Notes under the pieces: model-generated | The model's database searches: none | What the model was told of the DNA's origin: nothing | The model's input: only the letters and a program-made list of their open reading frames with translations | Made by a program: the position numbers and the translations under genes | In this document: piece after piece, positions 8,930 to 21,017 of the stretch | How the letters are laid out: each line of letters starts with the position of its first letter | How positions within the stretch are numbered: position 1 is the first letter of the stretch | Assembly: GCF_040712315.1 (NCBI RefSeq) | Contig: NC_134015.1 | Location: forward strand, 57,613,964-57,677,963 | Direction of reading: 5' to 3' | Origin: Castanea sativa | Taxonomy: Eukaryota; Streptophyta; Magnoliopsida; Fagales; Fagaceae | DNA length: 64,000 nt

Positions 8930-10140
8930 AGTTAAAGTGTAAGAAAGAGCCAATGGAGCGCGTTAAATGGAGTTATATATTCAATCCATACATAGACTTA
9001 TTGCTATTACCCCTGCACAAAATTCCACTAACATTAGATAAGATATTAGATTCTATATAAAATAAAATAATTGCAATTAATCATGTTTTGATTGTTTTCT
9101 ACAAAATAAGGGAAGTATGCGAATAAGGCCTTAGCATCATCAACATTCATTTTGTTGATAGAAATACATGACATAACCATGCACATGAGAACTCTATGTT
9201 TGTGGATACTAGACAACTAGTACTAGTTTTTTATTTTATTTTATTTTTTTATTTTAGAATACTAAGTATTTTCACATATACATGGGGAGAAGAGAGAATG
9301 TCTTAAAAAAACTGACTGTAGTGTATATCCAAGAGGGTCTTACTCTTGAATACATAGTACAAGCTTTAAACCTCTTTAACTCATACTCATTTTCTAATGT
9401 GGGATTAACCCATTAATTTTAAAAAAAATACTAACTATTTTAACACACACATAGGGGAGAATGAGACAACTAGTACTAGTAGTATACACATACGGGACAC
9501 GGATTTATTACGATTGATGTATACACCTTAAGTTCGTCATCATTTACATGAGTCTCTCTCTTTATCAGCTACATTTGGAAGCATTTTCATTCAATACCTC
9601 AAGAATTATGGACTCAATAATGTTAGGGAGCCAACAAAAAAATTACTACTGTTTCACAACATTTCAAATTATCCTACCACCTGTTCACCACAATCTGTAA
9701 TTCAAAAAAAATTTAAAGACCCATATATGAGGTGGCAGATTGATTTAAAATAGTTGTAAATTTTTATCGTGCCCCAAAAAGAACTTTTATAAACTACATC
9801 AGCATATTCTTATATATATGCCAACAGGCTTGATATTTTATTAACTAGCAGATCAATCATTACAGGCACCTATAGTTTCAGTATTGATAATTACAAATTC
9901 ATTTTAATAAGATGTATTAATACTTTCAGGTGTTTCCAAGACATCCAGAGTTGAAATACCCCCTATAACTTAAAAAAAAAAAGGGGGGGGGGGGGGGGGA
10001 ACAAATAAGATGAGTTAGATCTTCTAGAGTTCGAAAATCATTGTCTACAAGTGTAATGATTTTGTTTTTTCTTTTTCTTTTTCTTTTTTGAGAGAGTTGA
10101 GTAATGATTTTGTAAGTAAAAGATAGTTAGATCATTCTTT
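8930..10140. other. Intergenic DNA, including a poly-A/poly-G tract
   Basis: No gene is seen. About 9225-9460 resembles retroposon sequence with ACACACATAGGGGAGA-like ends. A run of A11 followed by G17 lies at 9971-9999. Confidence 0.5.
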
Positions 10141-10141
10141 A

Positions 10142-10193
<52 letters not shown>
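10142..10193. repeat. (AAT)n microsatellite
   Basis: This is an uninterrupted run of about 17 ATA/AAT units. The composite repeat that follows has a shorter remnant of the same run in its second copy (about 13961-13970). Confidence 0.95.
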
Positions 10194-10657
10194 GTGTATT
10201 ACTGTATTGAACTCTGTCTCCAACATATACTAAAAAATATTTACCGAAAGTTTGTTTTTCATCTCTAAATTATCAAAAAAATTATTTTTTCTTCCCTATT
10301 TTGGTTTATAAACTATTGAAAAAATTATTTACAAAATTTTAGAATGAAAAAAGAATTTTTTAAAGTTTAAGGACCAAAAAAGAAAATTTGATAAAATTTA
10401 GGGATTACCCAGAAGTAAATAATCAGATTTTCCTCTCTATTTTCAAACCACCCTTTTTATACGAGAAATGCTATGTTTACAATATTTTCATAACACTTTC
10501 ACAACAAATCCTAAGTGGTAGATTGTTATTAATTATTATAGGTGGGCAAAAAAGTAATTTAAGTTGTAGATTTAAATTAGAACCAATAAGAACTTACCAC
10601 CTATGATTTGTTATGAAAATATTGTGGACAGAACACTTATCTTTTCATACCAACCAA

Positions 10658-11232
10658 AACACAAAATATGTGTGATTGTGGAAAAGGCACTAATGATCTG
10701 TTGAATATGCTTTGGATTTTATTTTCTCTAGCATGATTGGCTAGAGTAGACTTTGTTTTCTTGACAAATTGGCCTTTAGGGGCATATGACTAATTGGCCG
10801 TGTATTTTGGGGGAGGACTTTCTTGATCATGTAATGTATATTAGTGGAGAAGGACTTACTGGCAAAACACAAAATACGTGTGATTGTGGAAAAGGCACTA
10901 ATGATCTGTTGTATATGCTTTTGATTTTATTTTCTCTAGCATGATTGGCTAGAGTAGACTTTGTCTTCTTGACAAATTGGCCGTGTATTTTGGGGGAGGA
11001 CTTTCTTGGTCATGTAATGTATATTAGTGGAGAAGGACTAACTGTCAAAACACAAAACACGTGTGATCGTGGAAAAGGCACTAATGATCTATTGTATATG
11101 CTTTTGATTTTATTTTCTCTAGCATGATTGGCTAGAGTAGACTTTGTTTTCTTGACAAATTGGCCTTTAGGGGCATATGACTAATTGGCCTTGTATTTTG
11201 GGGGAGGACTTTCTTGGTCATGTAATGTATAT
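10658..11232 (+). repeat. Three tandem units of 183-205 bp within the composite repeat
   Basis: Units start with AAAACACAAAAYRYGTGTGATYG at about 10658, 10863 and 11046. The middle unit lacks a 22-bp block (TTTAGGGGCATATGACTAATTGG). The third unit is interrupted by the hAT-type element at 11233. Confidence 0.88.
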
Positions 11233-11782
11233 CAAGGTTTTCAGACCCGGACCGAACCGAGAGGTCAGACCGTGAAAACCAAGAACCGGATGAAAATCTA
11301 GTTTTTAAAGCATAGAGAACCGGGCATATGTGACAATTCCATGAACCCCTAAAACTGTGGTTGAACCCCTTAGCAATTTTTTTATTTTTATTTTAAACAA
11401 CTTAACACAATTTTATTCTACTTAATTAAATTATCCATCTCTTACAAGGAATAAAACAAAATTATAATTAAAATCCTTCAAAGATATTCAACTTTACTTC
11501 AAAAATTAATCATAAATTTTAATGTTTTCATGGTTATTATTTTATTTAATTAACTTTCTTATTTAATTATTAAATATATGCTTGAAAATCATTAAGTTTC
11601 CCTCACATATATAGATATATTAGTAAATTTTGCTAGTTTTATAAATTTATTATCTATATCTAGGCTTTAATTAATTATTAAATTAATTATGACGTCATCA
11701 CGGTTCGACCCCAGTTCGATCTCAAAAACCTTGAACCTCTCATTTTTACAGTTCAATGAACGGTTCGAGTCTGAAAACCTTG
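11233..11782. mobile_element. Non-autonomous hAT-type element with 8-bp TSD
   Basis: The 550-bp element has terminal inverted repeats CAAGGTTTTCAGACCCGG and CCGTTCGAGTCTGAAAACCTTG-like. Perfect 8-bp target duplications ATGTATAT flank it (11225-11232 and 11783-11790). An 8-bp duplication points to hAT. The interior is AT-rich and non-coding. Confidence 0.9.
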
Positions 11783-12009
11783 ATGTATATTAGTGGAGAA
11801 GGACTAACTGGCACCTTCTCAAGCATGATTGGCACTCATGGGTCATTTCCATTGCCTTAATTCGTCCCTCTACTTGTCATTTGTCAATAATAGGTTATTT
11901 TATGATGTTTGGTGTGCTCTCAATTGTTTTCTTGACAAATTGGCCTTTAGGGGCTTATGACTAATTGACCGTGTATTTTGGGGGAGGACTTTCTTGGTCA
12001 TGTAATGTA

Positions 12010-12373
12010 TATTAGTGGAGAAGGATGACTAAACTGACCGTGCATTTGGGGGAAGGAAGGAGACTTGACTTAACTTCCGTTGCCTTAATTAAAGGCATCT
12101 TTTCACGTATAAAAAATAAAGCACTGACTTTGGTTGTGCATTAGAGGACACACTAATTGCACAAATGAAAAACTTGTAATGTAATGTATATTAGTCATGT
12201 AATGTATATTAGTGGAGAAGGACGACTAAACTGACCGTGCATTTGGGGGAAGGAAGGAGACTTGACTTAACTTCCGTTGCCTTAATTAAAGGCATCTTTT
12301 CACGTATAAAAAATAAAGCACTGACTTTGGTTGTGCATTAAAGGACACACTAATTGCACAAATGACAAACTTG
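12010..12373 (+). repeat. Tandem pair of about 190-bp units
   Basis: The block from TAATGTATATTAGTGGAGAAGG through CACTAATTGCACAAATG occurs at about 12005-12176 and 12202-12373 with only a few differences. Between them TCATGTAATGTATATTAG is repeated, which suggests unequal exchange at this short motif. Confidence 0.92.
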
Positions 12374-12464
12374 TTGTGTTGCATGATTAGTATGTAAGTA
12401 ACATAAGAAGTTATAGGTAAGGGTAGTTCTACTATACCCCTATTAGGGAAAAATAAAATAAGAT

Positions 12465-13850
12465 TATTGATGATGCCGAAATTGTCAGCTACTTATATTC
12501 GTTTAGACGGAGTGCGTTGTTGTTAGTTCGGGAAACCCTGCACAAGATCAGGAGATGGGACTCTACTCGATTGGTCACCGATGTAGTGTCGGCCACCTAG
12601 CCTTTGATGATAAAGTCCAAGGCCGGCCCTAGGCCTTGGCCATGGCCTAAGGCCCCTAACATAGAAAGGCCCCCAAATTAAAATGGGGCCAGTAAGGTTT
12701 TTTTTTTTTTTTTCTTTTAATAAAAAAAAGAGTGTGCAACTTGCACATTTTTTTATATCATATAGGTCTTATAAATTGATATATCCAATCACAATAAATA
12801 ATTCAATATTCATTTATTCTTTTCATAAAATGTCACATTAGTTTGTAAGCTTTTTATAGTAATATTTGTAGTTAATACAAATTTTATGACAAAAAACTAA
12901 CAAACTGTCCAAACAATATAATAAATGAATGTTTTGAATAACTTTTATTTATTGATTAATCGTCAGTTTGTGAAACCTACATAATAAGTACCACTAGCTC
13001 ACTTTGGATGAATTAGTCTTATTAATTAGTAAGAATTAAAAATAGATTTGAAATAAAATAAATTATATTGTAAAAATAAAATAAATTATATTGTAAAAAT
13101 AAAATAAATATCATTTAAGTGATATTTAGATATAAAAAGGCCCCTTTAAAATTTCGCCTTAGTCCTCAAATTATCTTGGACCGGCCCTGATAAAATCAGA
13201 TGAAGATAGAGTAAAAATGAGCAAAGATAATGATGGTATGCAGGTCTTTCTTTGTATCAGAATATATGTGTGTGTGTGTACCTTTTGTAGGAGTCTAGTG
13301 TTTTTTTATACAAGGTTTTTCCCTTCTAGCTGTTGGTGGCATTCAATGGTGGCTTGAATGCCCTCTCGTAACGCCTACTGGTAGCTTAATGAGGCAACCT
13401 GATGTCTCCTCCAACGGCCACATCTCCTGAATTTATTGGTGTGTAACAGCTTTGAATTAAATTTCCGTTTCCTGGTGCTTTTTCGTCCAATGTGGGTTCT
13501 CTGGACGAAAGGAATTACTTGGTTCATCAGCTACCCCCTTAATCTGTGATCATCATTATGTGTGATGACAATCATAGGAATATGAAGGGTCATATTTTGT
13601 CAATCATGGCTTTTGACATTCCTTTTTCTTTGCATTTATTGCGACATGACGGAACTGTGCGTGTCGTGGCCAGTGTCACATTCTGATTGGTTAGTAGTGG
13701 CACTTTTTTCGAGAAAACTCTTGAGCTGCCCGCGGTTTTGGTTTTCCGAGGAAGCTTTTCAAACTTCTTATTCTTCTTCTTCTTTCCCATTCTACTCTTC
13801 TTTTTCTGCATTTTTCTTCCTCTGAGCTAGATTCTTCAACATCTCAGGTA
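12465..13850 (+). mobile_element. Possible LTR-retrotransposon relic (interrupted by hAT element)
   Basis: When the hAT element at 12618-13189 is removed, the flanks join into GC-richer DNA unlike its surroundings (GATGTAGTGTCGGCCACCTAG..; later GTGCGTGTCGTGGCCAGTGTCAC). This resembles LTR sequence of plant gypsy elements, with a pyrimidine-rich end near 13770-13850. I see no second LTR, PBS or coding region, so the call is tentative. Confidence 0.3.
12618..13189. mobile_element. Non-autonomous hAT-type element (Tip100-like ends)
   Basis: The left end CAAGGCCGGCCCTAGG and the right end, read inward, CAGGGCCGGTCCAAG are imperfect inverted repeats with the CAGGGCCGG-like start common in Tip100-type plant hATs. 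The 8-bp flanks ATAAAGTC (12610-12617) and ATAAAATC (13190-13197) differ at one base. The 572-bp interior is AT-rich and non-coding. Confidence 0.8.
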
Positions 13851-13959
13851 CGGTCTTCTCCCTTTTTCCTTTTGGGAACAATATTTTACCTTTTCCTTTT
13901 GATTAATAGTTGATTATTTTGAAGTTAGGCATCTTTCCCCTTTTGTTTTGTTTTTCTTA

Positions 13960-14473
13960 ATAATAATAGTGTATTACTGTATTGAACTTTGTCTCCAACA
14001 TATTTTGAAAAATATTTACCGAAAGTTGTTTTTCATCCCTAAATTATTAAAAAAATTATTTTTTCATCCCTATTTTAGTTTATAAACTATTGAAAAAATT
14101 ATTTACAAAATTTTAGAATGAAAAAAGAACTTTTTAAAGTTTAAGGACCAAAAAAATAAATTGATAAAATTTAGGGACTTTTACCCAGTAGTAAATAATC
14201 ACATTTTCCTCTCTATTTTCTAACCATGCTTTTCATACGAGAAATGCTATGTTCACAATATTTTCATAACAATTTCACAACAAATCCTAAGTGGTAGGTT
14301 GTTATTGGTTGTTAAAGGTGGGCATAAAAGAAATTTAAGTTGTAGATTCAAATTTGAACTAATAACAACTTACTATCTATGATTTATTTTAAAAATGTTG
14401 TGGACGTAACACTCATCTTTTCATATCGACCAAAACAAAAAATACGTGTGATTGTGGAAAAGCCACTAATGAT
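13960..14473 (+). repeat. Composite dispersed repeat, copy 2 (truncated)
   Basis: This collinear match to 10188-10700 starts at AATAATAGTGTATTACTG and ends at GGAAAAGCCACTAATGATA, where copia-derived sequence begins. Confidence 0.88.
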
Positions 14474-15708
14474 AGGGGCAATACCACTTATCTATGGTGT
14501 GCCTAAGATGTGCCCATACCAGCAGCAGCTTTGACACCAAATCCCCCAGACACCATACCAGAAACTCCATCACCTGAGCTTACATTGGCAACATGATGAC
14601 CATCACCAAGACTTGTGTCAGTGCTAAGAAAAGCTAGTAAGTGCTCGCATTGAGCCTTAGAAATAGGATATTGAGTAGATGTAGTTGAAGATTTCTCAAC
14701 AACAATGCCTTGGTTGGAAGAAAATTGAGAAGAAACTTGATTTGCATTGGCATTTGACCTTCCTTTGGGCTTATATCCAGGTGGATACCCATGCAATTTA
14801 TAGCATTTATCTATGGTGTGCCCAAGCATGTTGTAGTGAGTGCACAAGGGTCTCTCCTTCTTGTTGCTTCCTTTGTTCCCAGAATTGCCTTTAGAATTAG
14901 CATACATGGCAATTGAATAAGGTTGTGGTGAAAAAGAACTTCCATGTCCAAGATTCTTGTGTGATTCCTCTTAAAGGACCAAAGCATACACCTTGCTAAT
15001 TGAAGGGAGAGACTCAAACATGAGAATCTGACTTCAAATAGTCTCAAAGTTCTCATTGAGCCCCATTAGGAACTTCATGACATAAGCTTTGTCATGTGAA
15101 GCACTTAGAGTCTTTATAGCTCCACAAGAACACTCTGGAAGAGGCTCATAATTGAGAACTTGATATCAAAGCCTCTCGAACCTAGTGAAATAATCTATGA
15201 CAAACATCTAATTTTGAGAGATATGAGATATCTCCCTCTGCAGATTGTAGATCTTGGGACCATTGCCCTGAGAGAAAAGGTTCTTCAATTCAATCAACAT
15301 CTCTCTTGCTGTTTTGCAGTACATAATGTTGCTGGAGACATCTATGTGCATTGAGTTGATCAACCAAGATATAACCATGGTGTTGCAGTTTTACCAATCC
15401 TCATACAGAGGTGAATCAAGATCTGGCATTGAAATTTTGCCATTTACAAATCCAATTTTTCTGGGCAGTGAGAGCTAAAACCATTGCTCTAGACCAAGAA
15501 TGATAGTTCTGCATTCCAAGTAGTGGTTGAGTAACCAAAATGTTGCCTGGATTCTTGCTAGAACTAAGGAAGAAAGGGTTGGAAGGGATAGACTTAGTGT
15601 TAGAATTCGAGCCTGATTGTGTAGACTGATTATTAGAAGGATCAAAATGGTTGCTTGCTTCAGGAGACGCCATTGTTGAGCTTTTCAAGCTTCTATGCTT
15701 TGATACCA
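14474..15708 (-). pseudogene. Ty1/copia gag remnant
   Basis: Reading leftwards from an ATG at 15673, the first part (to 15416) is the copia-like N-terminal domain with NPGNILVTQPLLGMQNYHSW. After an interrupted middle, 14907-14503 reads through a zinc-knuckle region (CTHYNMLGHTIDKCYKLHGY). In the usual CX2CX4HX4C knuckle the second cysteine is replaced by tyrosine here. The middle (about 14910-15415) carries stops and frame changes. No protease, integrase or reverse transcriptase is found, so this is a 5' fragment. Gag would package the element RNA. Confidence 0.85.
15697..15708 (-). other. Primer-binding site (initiator tRNA-Met)
   Basis: On the minus strand TGGTATCAAAGC directly follows the LTR end. 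This is one base off the TGGTATCAGAGC site complementary to the 3' end of initiator tRNA-Met used by plant copia elements. Confidence 0.85.
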
Positions 15709-15930
15709 TGTAAGACTTCTAGAACTCTCTCTAAATAGAACTCTCATATATTATTGATTTTGAGAAAAAATGAATACAAACAACTAAGTAATACATAGCA
15801 CCTAATTCTATATATACACTGTCTAAGCAAGCAAAGGAAAAACAGAAAAACTAACTCCCTATTTTGGAGGGAAAATCAGTTACAAGAAGGATCCTATCTA
15901 AGCATTACACATGTAGCTCAATCACTAACA
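15709..15930 (-). mobile_element. Copia 5' LTR (222 bp)
   Basis: On the minus strand the LTR runs from TGTTAGTGATTGAGC to AAGTCTTACA (TG...CA), with a TATATATAG promoter motif in the middle, and abuts the PBS. A second LTR for this element is not found in the window, so target duplications cannot be checked. Confidence 0.8.
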
Positions 15931-16109
15931 GCCTCCTAAGCCACGTGGCATCATCTCTTCAAAGCAATGGATGAACTATTCACAATATGGCACCGATTCA
16001 ATCACTTCCAACAACTCCTTGCTAGGCCAGATTGACTCTGCCACTTGTGTTTGGTCATTGCTATTCTCTCTGCTATGATGCTTTTGATTTTCCCTTTCAA
16101 TTTCAATAG

Positions 16110-16350
16110 TTAGGAAATACCTAATAAGTCCCCTTATCTTCGTCAAAAGCAGTTTGATTTTAATGCCAATCGGAGCACAAGAAGCTACTTTACCCAAAAG
16201 GCTTTGCGAGGTATGGAATAGAAATCGAACGCCTTTCCAAATTGGAATTTGCATAAGATGAAACATAGTGTTGAGGAGTTCAATTCCATGGCCCAATGTC
16301 AAAGAGAGATTTGAAATTCAAAGAGTTATACCAGTCATGGATTTGTCCAT
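16110..16350. repeat. Dispersed 230-bp repeat, copy A
   Basis: About 85-90 % similar by eye to 30410-30640 in the same orientation, sharing GTCCCCTTATCTTCGTCAAA, AGCAGTTTGATTTTAATGCC and TTGAGGAG.TCAATTCCATGG. On the minus strand it has open stretches (DWYNSLNFKSLLDIGPWN-like in copy B), so it may come from a gene or retroelement that I cannot name. Confidence 0.75.
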
Positions 16351-16403
16351 AGCTTTCTTTGCATCTTTTTAGGGCGCTCACTTTCCCTTCAAAGGCTCTG
16401 CTC

Positions 16404-17603
16404 TTATGGCTGGTCTGTCTTCTCTTTGTTGACGAACCTCTGCAATTTTCCTTGCCTGATCAAGGCTTCTATTTGCTGCTTCAAATCATAGCATTCAGAC
16501 GTATTGTGACCATAGTCTCGATGGAAGCAGCAGTACTTGTCCATGGACCTCTTGTTGGGGTCACCTTTCAGCTTGCTAGGAAACGTCAATTATCCTTCGT
16601 CCTTGATCTAGATAAGTACCTGATCGATGGGAACGTTTAGTGGGGTGAAATTTGCGAACCTTGTCGTGGGGGCCTTGGAGCGTCTATCCTCTCATCCATC
16701 TCCCTTCCTCATGGCCTCCCGTCCTCTTTCCTGTCTTGCTTCTTCTTGTCTTTCTCTCTTCCTAGGCTTTTTCTCTCGTGCGAGTAGCGCGTCTTCCGCA
16801 TTCATGTATTTGGTAGCCCCGTAAAGCACGTTTGACATGGTCTTCGTGTCGTTCTTGTATAGGGAAAACAAAAACTTACCCTTCCGTAGTCCATTGGTGA
16901 ACGTTGCTACGAGTATCTTATCGTCTGCTTCATCAATCGAGAGGGCCTCCTTGTTAAAGCGGGTGATATAAGACCTTAGCGTCTCATCCTCTCGTTGCTG
17001 GATATTCATTAGGCACGCTGTCGACTTCTTGTACCTGTGCCCCCAATAAAGTGAGAGGCAAACTGGGCGCTCAACTCCTTGAAGGTACTAATGGAGTTTG
17101 GCATTAGCCTACTAAACCATACTCTTACAGGACCTCTCAATGTTGTGGGAAATGCTCGACACATGATTTCATCCGCTACACCCTACAGGTGCATGAGGGT
17201 CTTGAATGTCTCCAAGTGGTCTAATGGGTTCTTTAACCCATCGTAGGCCTCTATTTGCGGCACGCGGAACTTCGGCGGGAGAGGGACCAAAGTAACGGGT
17301 GCAGTGAAGGGTGAATCTGTTCGGTGCACTAGTTCATAAGTAGGCTGACAGCCACGGATATCCGTTCGGGTCTTAAATGCCTTCCAGCCCTTCTCGATTC
17401 TACCTATTGTCATTGTGCCAAAGACTGTTGCCCTCCTGCTCCCCCTCTTGATCTTGGAGCTTGGCGTTCCTTTGGCACAACTGTTCTTCCCAGTCATGGT
17501 TTGGCTTGGTAAGGCATTCAACCACCGCAACGAGTGTCTAAATCTGTCTCTCAAGGGCTGTGGTACGTGGCTCGTCTCCTTGGTTGTTGGTGTTGGTTGC
17601 CAT
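16404..17603 (-). pseudogene. Ty3/gypsy gag remnant
   Basis: On the minus strand an ATG at 17603 opens MATNTNNQGDEPRTTALERQ and then hits TAG at 17540-17538 in frame. Further left come the stretch FRVPQIEAYDGLKNPLDHLE (about 17250), the retrotransposon gag domain (17009-16692: LRSYITRFNKEALSI, LYGATKYMNAEDAL) and a C-terminal segment with the CCFHRDYGHNTSECYDLK type motif (16589-16404). These occur in family order but in several frames with stops, so the gene is dead. No protease or polymerase follows, because copia-related DNA lies beyond. GC content is clearly higher than in neighbouring DNA. Confidence 0.85.
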
Positions 17604-18320
17604 CGAGCAAGTAAGCACCATGCAACTCTTTGTCCGGGAAGCAGCAACATGGCTCACCTACGGTCTACTTCCCACAGACGACATCAACTGATGATGTCAA
17701 AAATTTTCTGTAAGCTACACAGTCCTTACATGCCCAAACAACACCTGTACAACATTGAAAAAGAAGACCTTAAGAGGGTATCGGTGCGGTACCGGCCAAA
17801 TACCCTCCAAAGGTTAAGTAAAAAAAAACTGTCATAACTCTAGAGTGACAGAGCTAGGGGGAATTATGTGTACCTCATTTTCTGAAGGTTTTGGCCTTTT
17901 TATGGTAGTAGGGAACCGACCTTGGTTCCTTGGCGAAGAGGAATATTTTCTTGTAGAGAAGATCTTCATAAATGTGAGTATTTTAAGGGACCCTTTCCAT
18001 AGAGAGGCTCTACTGACTAGGGTTAATCGTGGAGCACAAGTTATTGCCGTTTGAAGTTCCTTAGGGACCAAATAAGCCATGTCATTGTCACATGGCCTTT
18101 TGCCACCGTCAACCTTAGCATCTGTTCGAACCGTTATCCGTCCATTGCAGGTGATCCATTCACCACAGGTCATCCATCTGCCTTTGATGCGTCGTTGCCG
18201 TTTTATCTCTTTGTCCGTCAACCTAGTGAAGCTACCCATGGTAGGTCTTGTAAATTTTGTCCGTCCACTTTAATTCACCCTCTTCAAAAACATTCCTCCT
18301 CTTCATAAGAACATTCTCAA
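17604..18320 (-). mobile_element. Probable gypsy leader and LTR remnant
   Basis: This GC-richer stretch lies directly upstream of the gypsy gag start on the same strand and is the position expected for leader and 5' LTR. I cannot fix the LTR edges or the PBS. The ORFs on either strand here show no recognisable domain. Confidence 0.4.
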
Positions 18321-19112
18321 GCCTGTCAATCCAAACAAAATTGCCAAGGGGATATTCTTCGTCCATTTTAATCAATGAATTTTTGCATGTCTTGACTTAT
18401 GGATGTTGTGCAAATCACAGATGTTATCCTCTTACAAACTAATTTTTAGGCATATTTTGATATGATAGACTTAATCTGGACTAGACAAGACCAAATTATT
18501 ATATTATGGGAGAGAGGCCATGGGGAGATTAAGGATTTGGGCTATCTAATCCAACTGGTTCATATCCAACTCCACTGTTTTGCTTGAATGGAGTTCATTT
18601 TGGGTATTACCAAGAGTTGATGAAGATGAGATAGAAGGGGGAAATGTAATGATTTTTAATTTCAGCACAATTTTAGTTTTACTTAGAATTTTTATGAAAT
18701 AATGAATTTTTAAATTTTGGATTTAGAAGTCAGAAATATACTTATTGTTTTAAGTTGCTGGTGTGATATACTCCATGTCGGATGCCAATTTGTATATTAT
18801 ACTCTAGCATTTTCTGCACTTTCAAGAGGATTTCTATATTTATCTTGTTGTGAATTACGAATAAGTGTTCAACTACTGGGAGGAAGTTAAATCTCAGCCA
18901 CACTGAACCATCTATTACAGCTAAACCAGGACCATCAGTCAAAATGAAGGGGGGGAAAAAACCAATGCAAGATACACAACATTTTTCATAACAACTTTAA
19001 CAATTGTTGAGTTGTCATGTTTTTATTGATTCTTATATCAAATTATCCCCTTGAGACTTTTGTTTGGATTGATAGGCTTGAGAATGTTCTTACGAAGAGG
19101 AAAAATGTTTTA
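18285..19112. repeat. Inverted repeat arms around AT-rich spacer
   Basis: The arm at about 18285-18395 (CATAAGAACATTCTCAAGCC, CCAAACAAAA) recurs inverted at about 19010-19112 (GGCTTGAGAATGTTCTTACG). The spacer of about 615 bp is non-coding. This could be an old MITE or foldback element, or inverted insertions of one element. Confidence 0.6.
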
Positions 19113-20523
19113 AAGCCAAATGAAGAGGAAGAATTTTTTTAAGCCAAAGCTTCACCATTTTAAGAAATATACTTTTAGATCTTGGTTTTTATGTTTTTGT
19201 TATGTTTTTTGTGTTTTTAGCAATACAGTGAAAGTATAGAGGTGGGTAACGAAAGTCTAATGGAGAGAACCTTAGGTGGGCAAAGTGTCAACTTTTAAAC
19301 CATAAGTAGGCAACTTAAATTTCAACCTAACCACAAGTGAGTAAGTTATAATTTGTCATTTCTATTTTCTCACGCATGATTGGCTAGAGTAAACTCTTGA
19401 TTAATGACCATTTCTTTAATTGATGTTTGGTGTCCTTTCAATTATTTTCTTGACTAATTTTCTTTTACCGCATGAATAATTGGCCGTGTAATTGGGGGGA
19501 GGACCGGAGAAAGTATCTTATGAGATCTATATCTGAATGACATGGGGGCTAAGAAACTAGAAAAATGACAAAATAGCCAAAACTTGAAGGACAAGTAGGA
19601 GCTATGTGATGGTGTTCCTAAACACCATCATATAGCCGCCTACTACTAGGCAACTATGTGAAAAATCTCATTATCCTCTCCATTTCCTTTTTTGCATTTT
19701 TCATTATCTCCCTTTTCACTTTACCAGAAACAGCATACAAGTGATTGTCAAAAAGGCACAAATTATGTTGAATGCTTTTGTTTTTATTTTCTCCCGTATG
19801 ATTTGTTAGAGAAGACTTACAACCATTGCCTTAATTTTAATCGATGTCTCTCCTTCTTTCACTAATTACCATACTGTTTGTAGTCTGATTCACTTTTTAG
19901 AGAATGCAATTTCAATTATCGAATAATATACGATAAAAAAAAAGTAGGTACGCTTCTTTTCCCCCTCCTTTTCTACGTTTTTTTCTTTTTCTTTTTTTTT
20001 TGACCGGCCCCCTCTTCTTTTCACACAACTTTTCCTCTTTTATGTGCAAAATGTATTCATAATTGTATAGTGGTGATAACAGGACAAGGGGTAGGTAGGT
20101 AAGGATAGATTGTTTGCAAGTTTGATTTTAGGATTAAAAACTATTTCACTTTTTTTTTTCACAATTCTAACATGATAGATTATAAGATTTTTTCTATCAC
20201 TTATACATAGACTTATCATTTTTTTTTCTCTACTACGTACACTCTATTGCGTTACAATTTTGGTAAAAAAATTGTGAAATAATTTATGTTTTTTCACTAA
20301 AGAATAGTGTTTTGGGCTCTCTGATTAATGTCAACTTTCTTCTTTTTACACACTCGTAAGTGTCAGACAATTAATTACGCTTTCAATTGATTTGGCTACT
20401 TGAACTATGATTACAAACGCAATGTGGCATTGTTTGGGTCCAAATCCTCTATGATTTTGGATATCAATCAATGTGTTAGCTTGTTTGGTTACATCAACAT
20501 GTCAAAGATTTAGGAGGAACTAA
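19113..20523. other. Intergenic DNA, no gene seen
   Basis: AT-rich DNA with scattered short matches to the composite repeat (about 19370-19510 and 19740-19870). No RNA gene or coding region could be supported. Confidence 0.5.
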
Positions 20524-21017
20524 GGGCACGTTTGGTAAACAGTAATAAACACTATAATGTAATAGATATTCTTATAGCATAACTATTCGGTTGTTTGGTT
20601 ATGTTTTTATTACAATGAATAGTTATTCTTCAAAATGAGGAATAACTATTCCTTATCAAAAGTACTGAATATCTTTTCCTTCACCTTATGTAATAACTTT
20701 TTTTTTAAAATTTCCAAAAATGCCATTAGTTGCCACTTCTTCAAAAGGAAAGAAAATAAGTTTTCCTTGTTGTTAATTATTAGCTCTATTTTGAATACCC
20801 TAAAATAAGTGTATTTCAGGAAATTTGACTTAAAAATGATTTAATTACACATTCTTTTTATACTCCACCAAATTGTGGATGCATATTCAGGATTCTATTC
20901 CTAAATGGTCACCAAACTAATGAATAGTAAGACTTATTACATTCCAACTTAATATATTCCTTGTAATACTTATTCCTATTCCCATGTAATAATCATTACA
21001 ATGTACCAAATGTGCCC
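20524..21017. mobile_element. Harbinger/Tourist-like MITE
   Basis: The ends GGGCACGTTTGGTA and TACCAAATGTGCCC are inverted with one mismatch and are flanked by TAA on both sides (20521-20523, 21018-21020). A 3-bp TWA target duplication with GGGC/GGGT..TTTGG ends fits PIF/Harbinger. The 494-bp interior is AT-rich and non-coding. Confidence 0.85.

Larger units (their letters stand above)
7960..9200 (+). repeat. Dispersed duplicate of 28080-29330
   Basis: Shared landmarks in the same order are TTGACTAACTAACCATTAGGGTGAAAG-like, ATTTTCAAGGAAACAA, CAATACCAAAATCTACTAT, GATTGATTATAATTGTTGA and GCACAAAATTCCACTAACAT. Divergence is substantial and the SINE at 8751-8917 is present only in this copy, so the duplication is older than the RLK duplication. 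Confidence 0.7.
10190..12430 (+). repeat. Composite dispersed repeat, copy 1 (longest)
   Basis: The same ordered blocks (GTGTATTACTGTATTGAAC; TTTAGGGA..ACCCAG..AATAATCA; AGAAATGCTATGTTTACAATATTTTCATAAC; CAAAACACAAAATACGTGTG; TTGACAAATTGGCC; ACTTGACTTAACTTCCG; TTTTCACGTATAAAAAATAAAG; GTGCATGATTAGTATGTA) recur at about 13960-14473, 22325-23620 and 24115-26200. No coding potential is seen. The block around AGAAATGCTATG has inverted ends and may itself be an old MITE. Confidence 0.8.

Noticed and set aside
13590..13825. Overlapping ORFs on both strands in a pyrimidine-rich stretch
   Set aside because: Lys/Ser-rich translation from a CT-rich tract, probably the end of an LTR; no domain.
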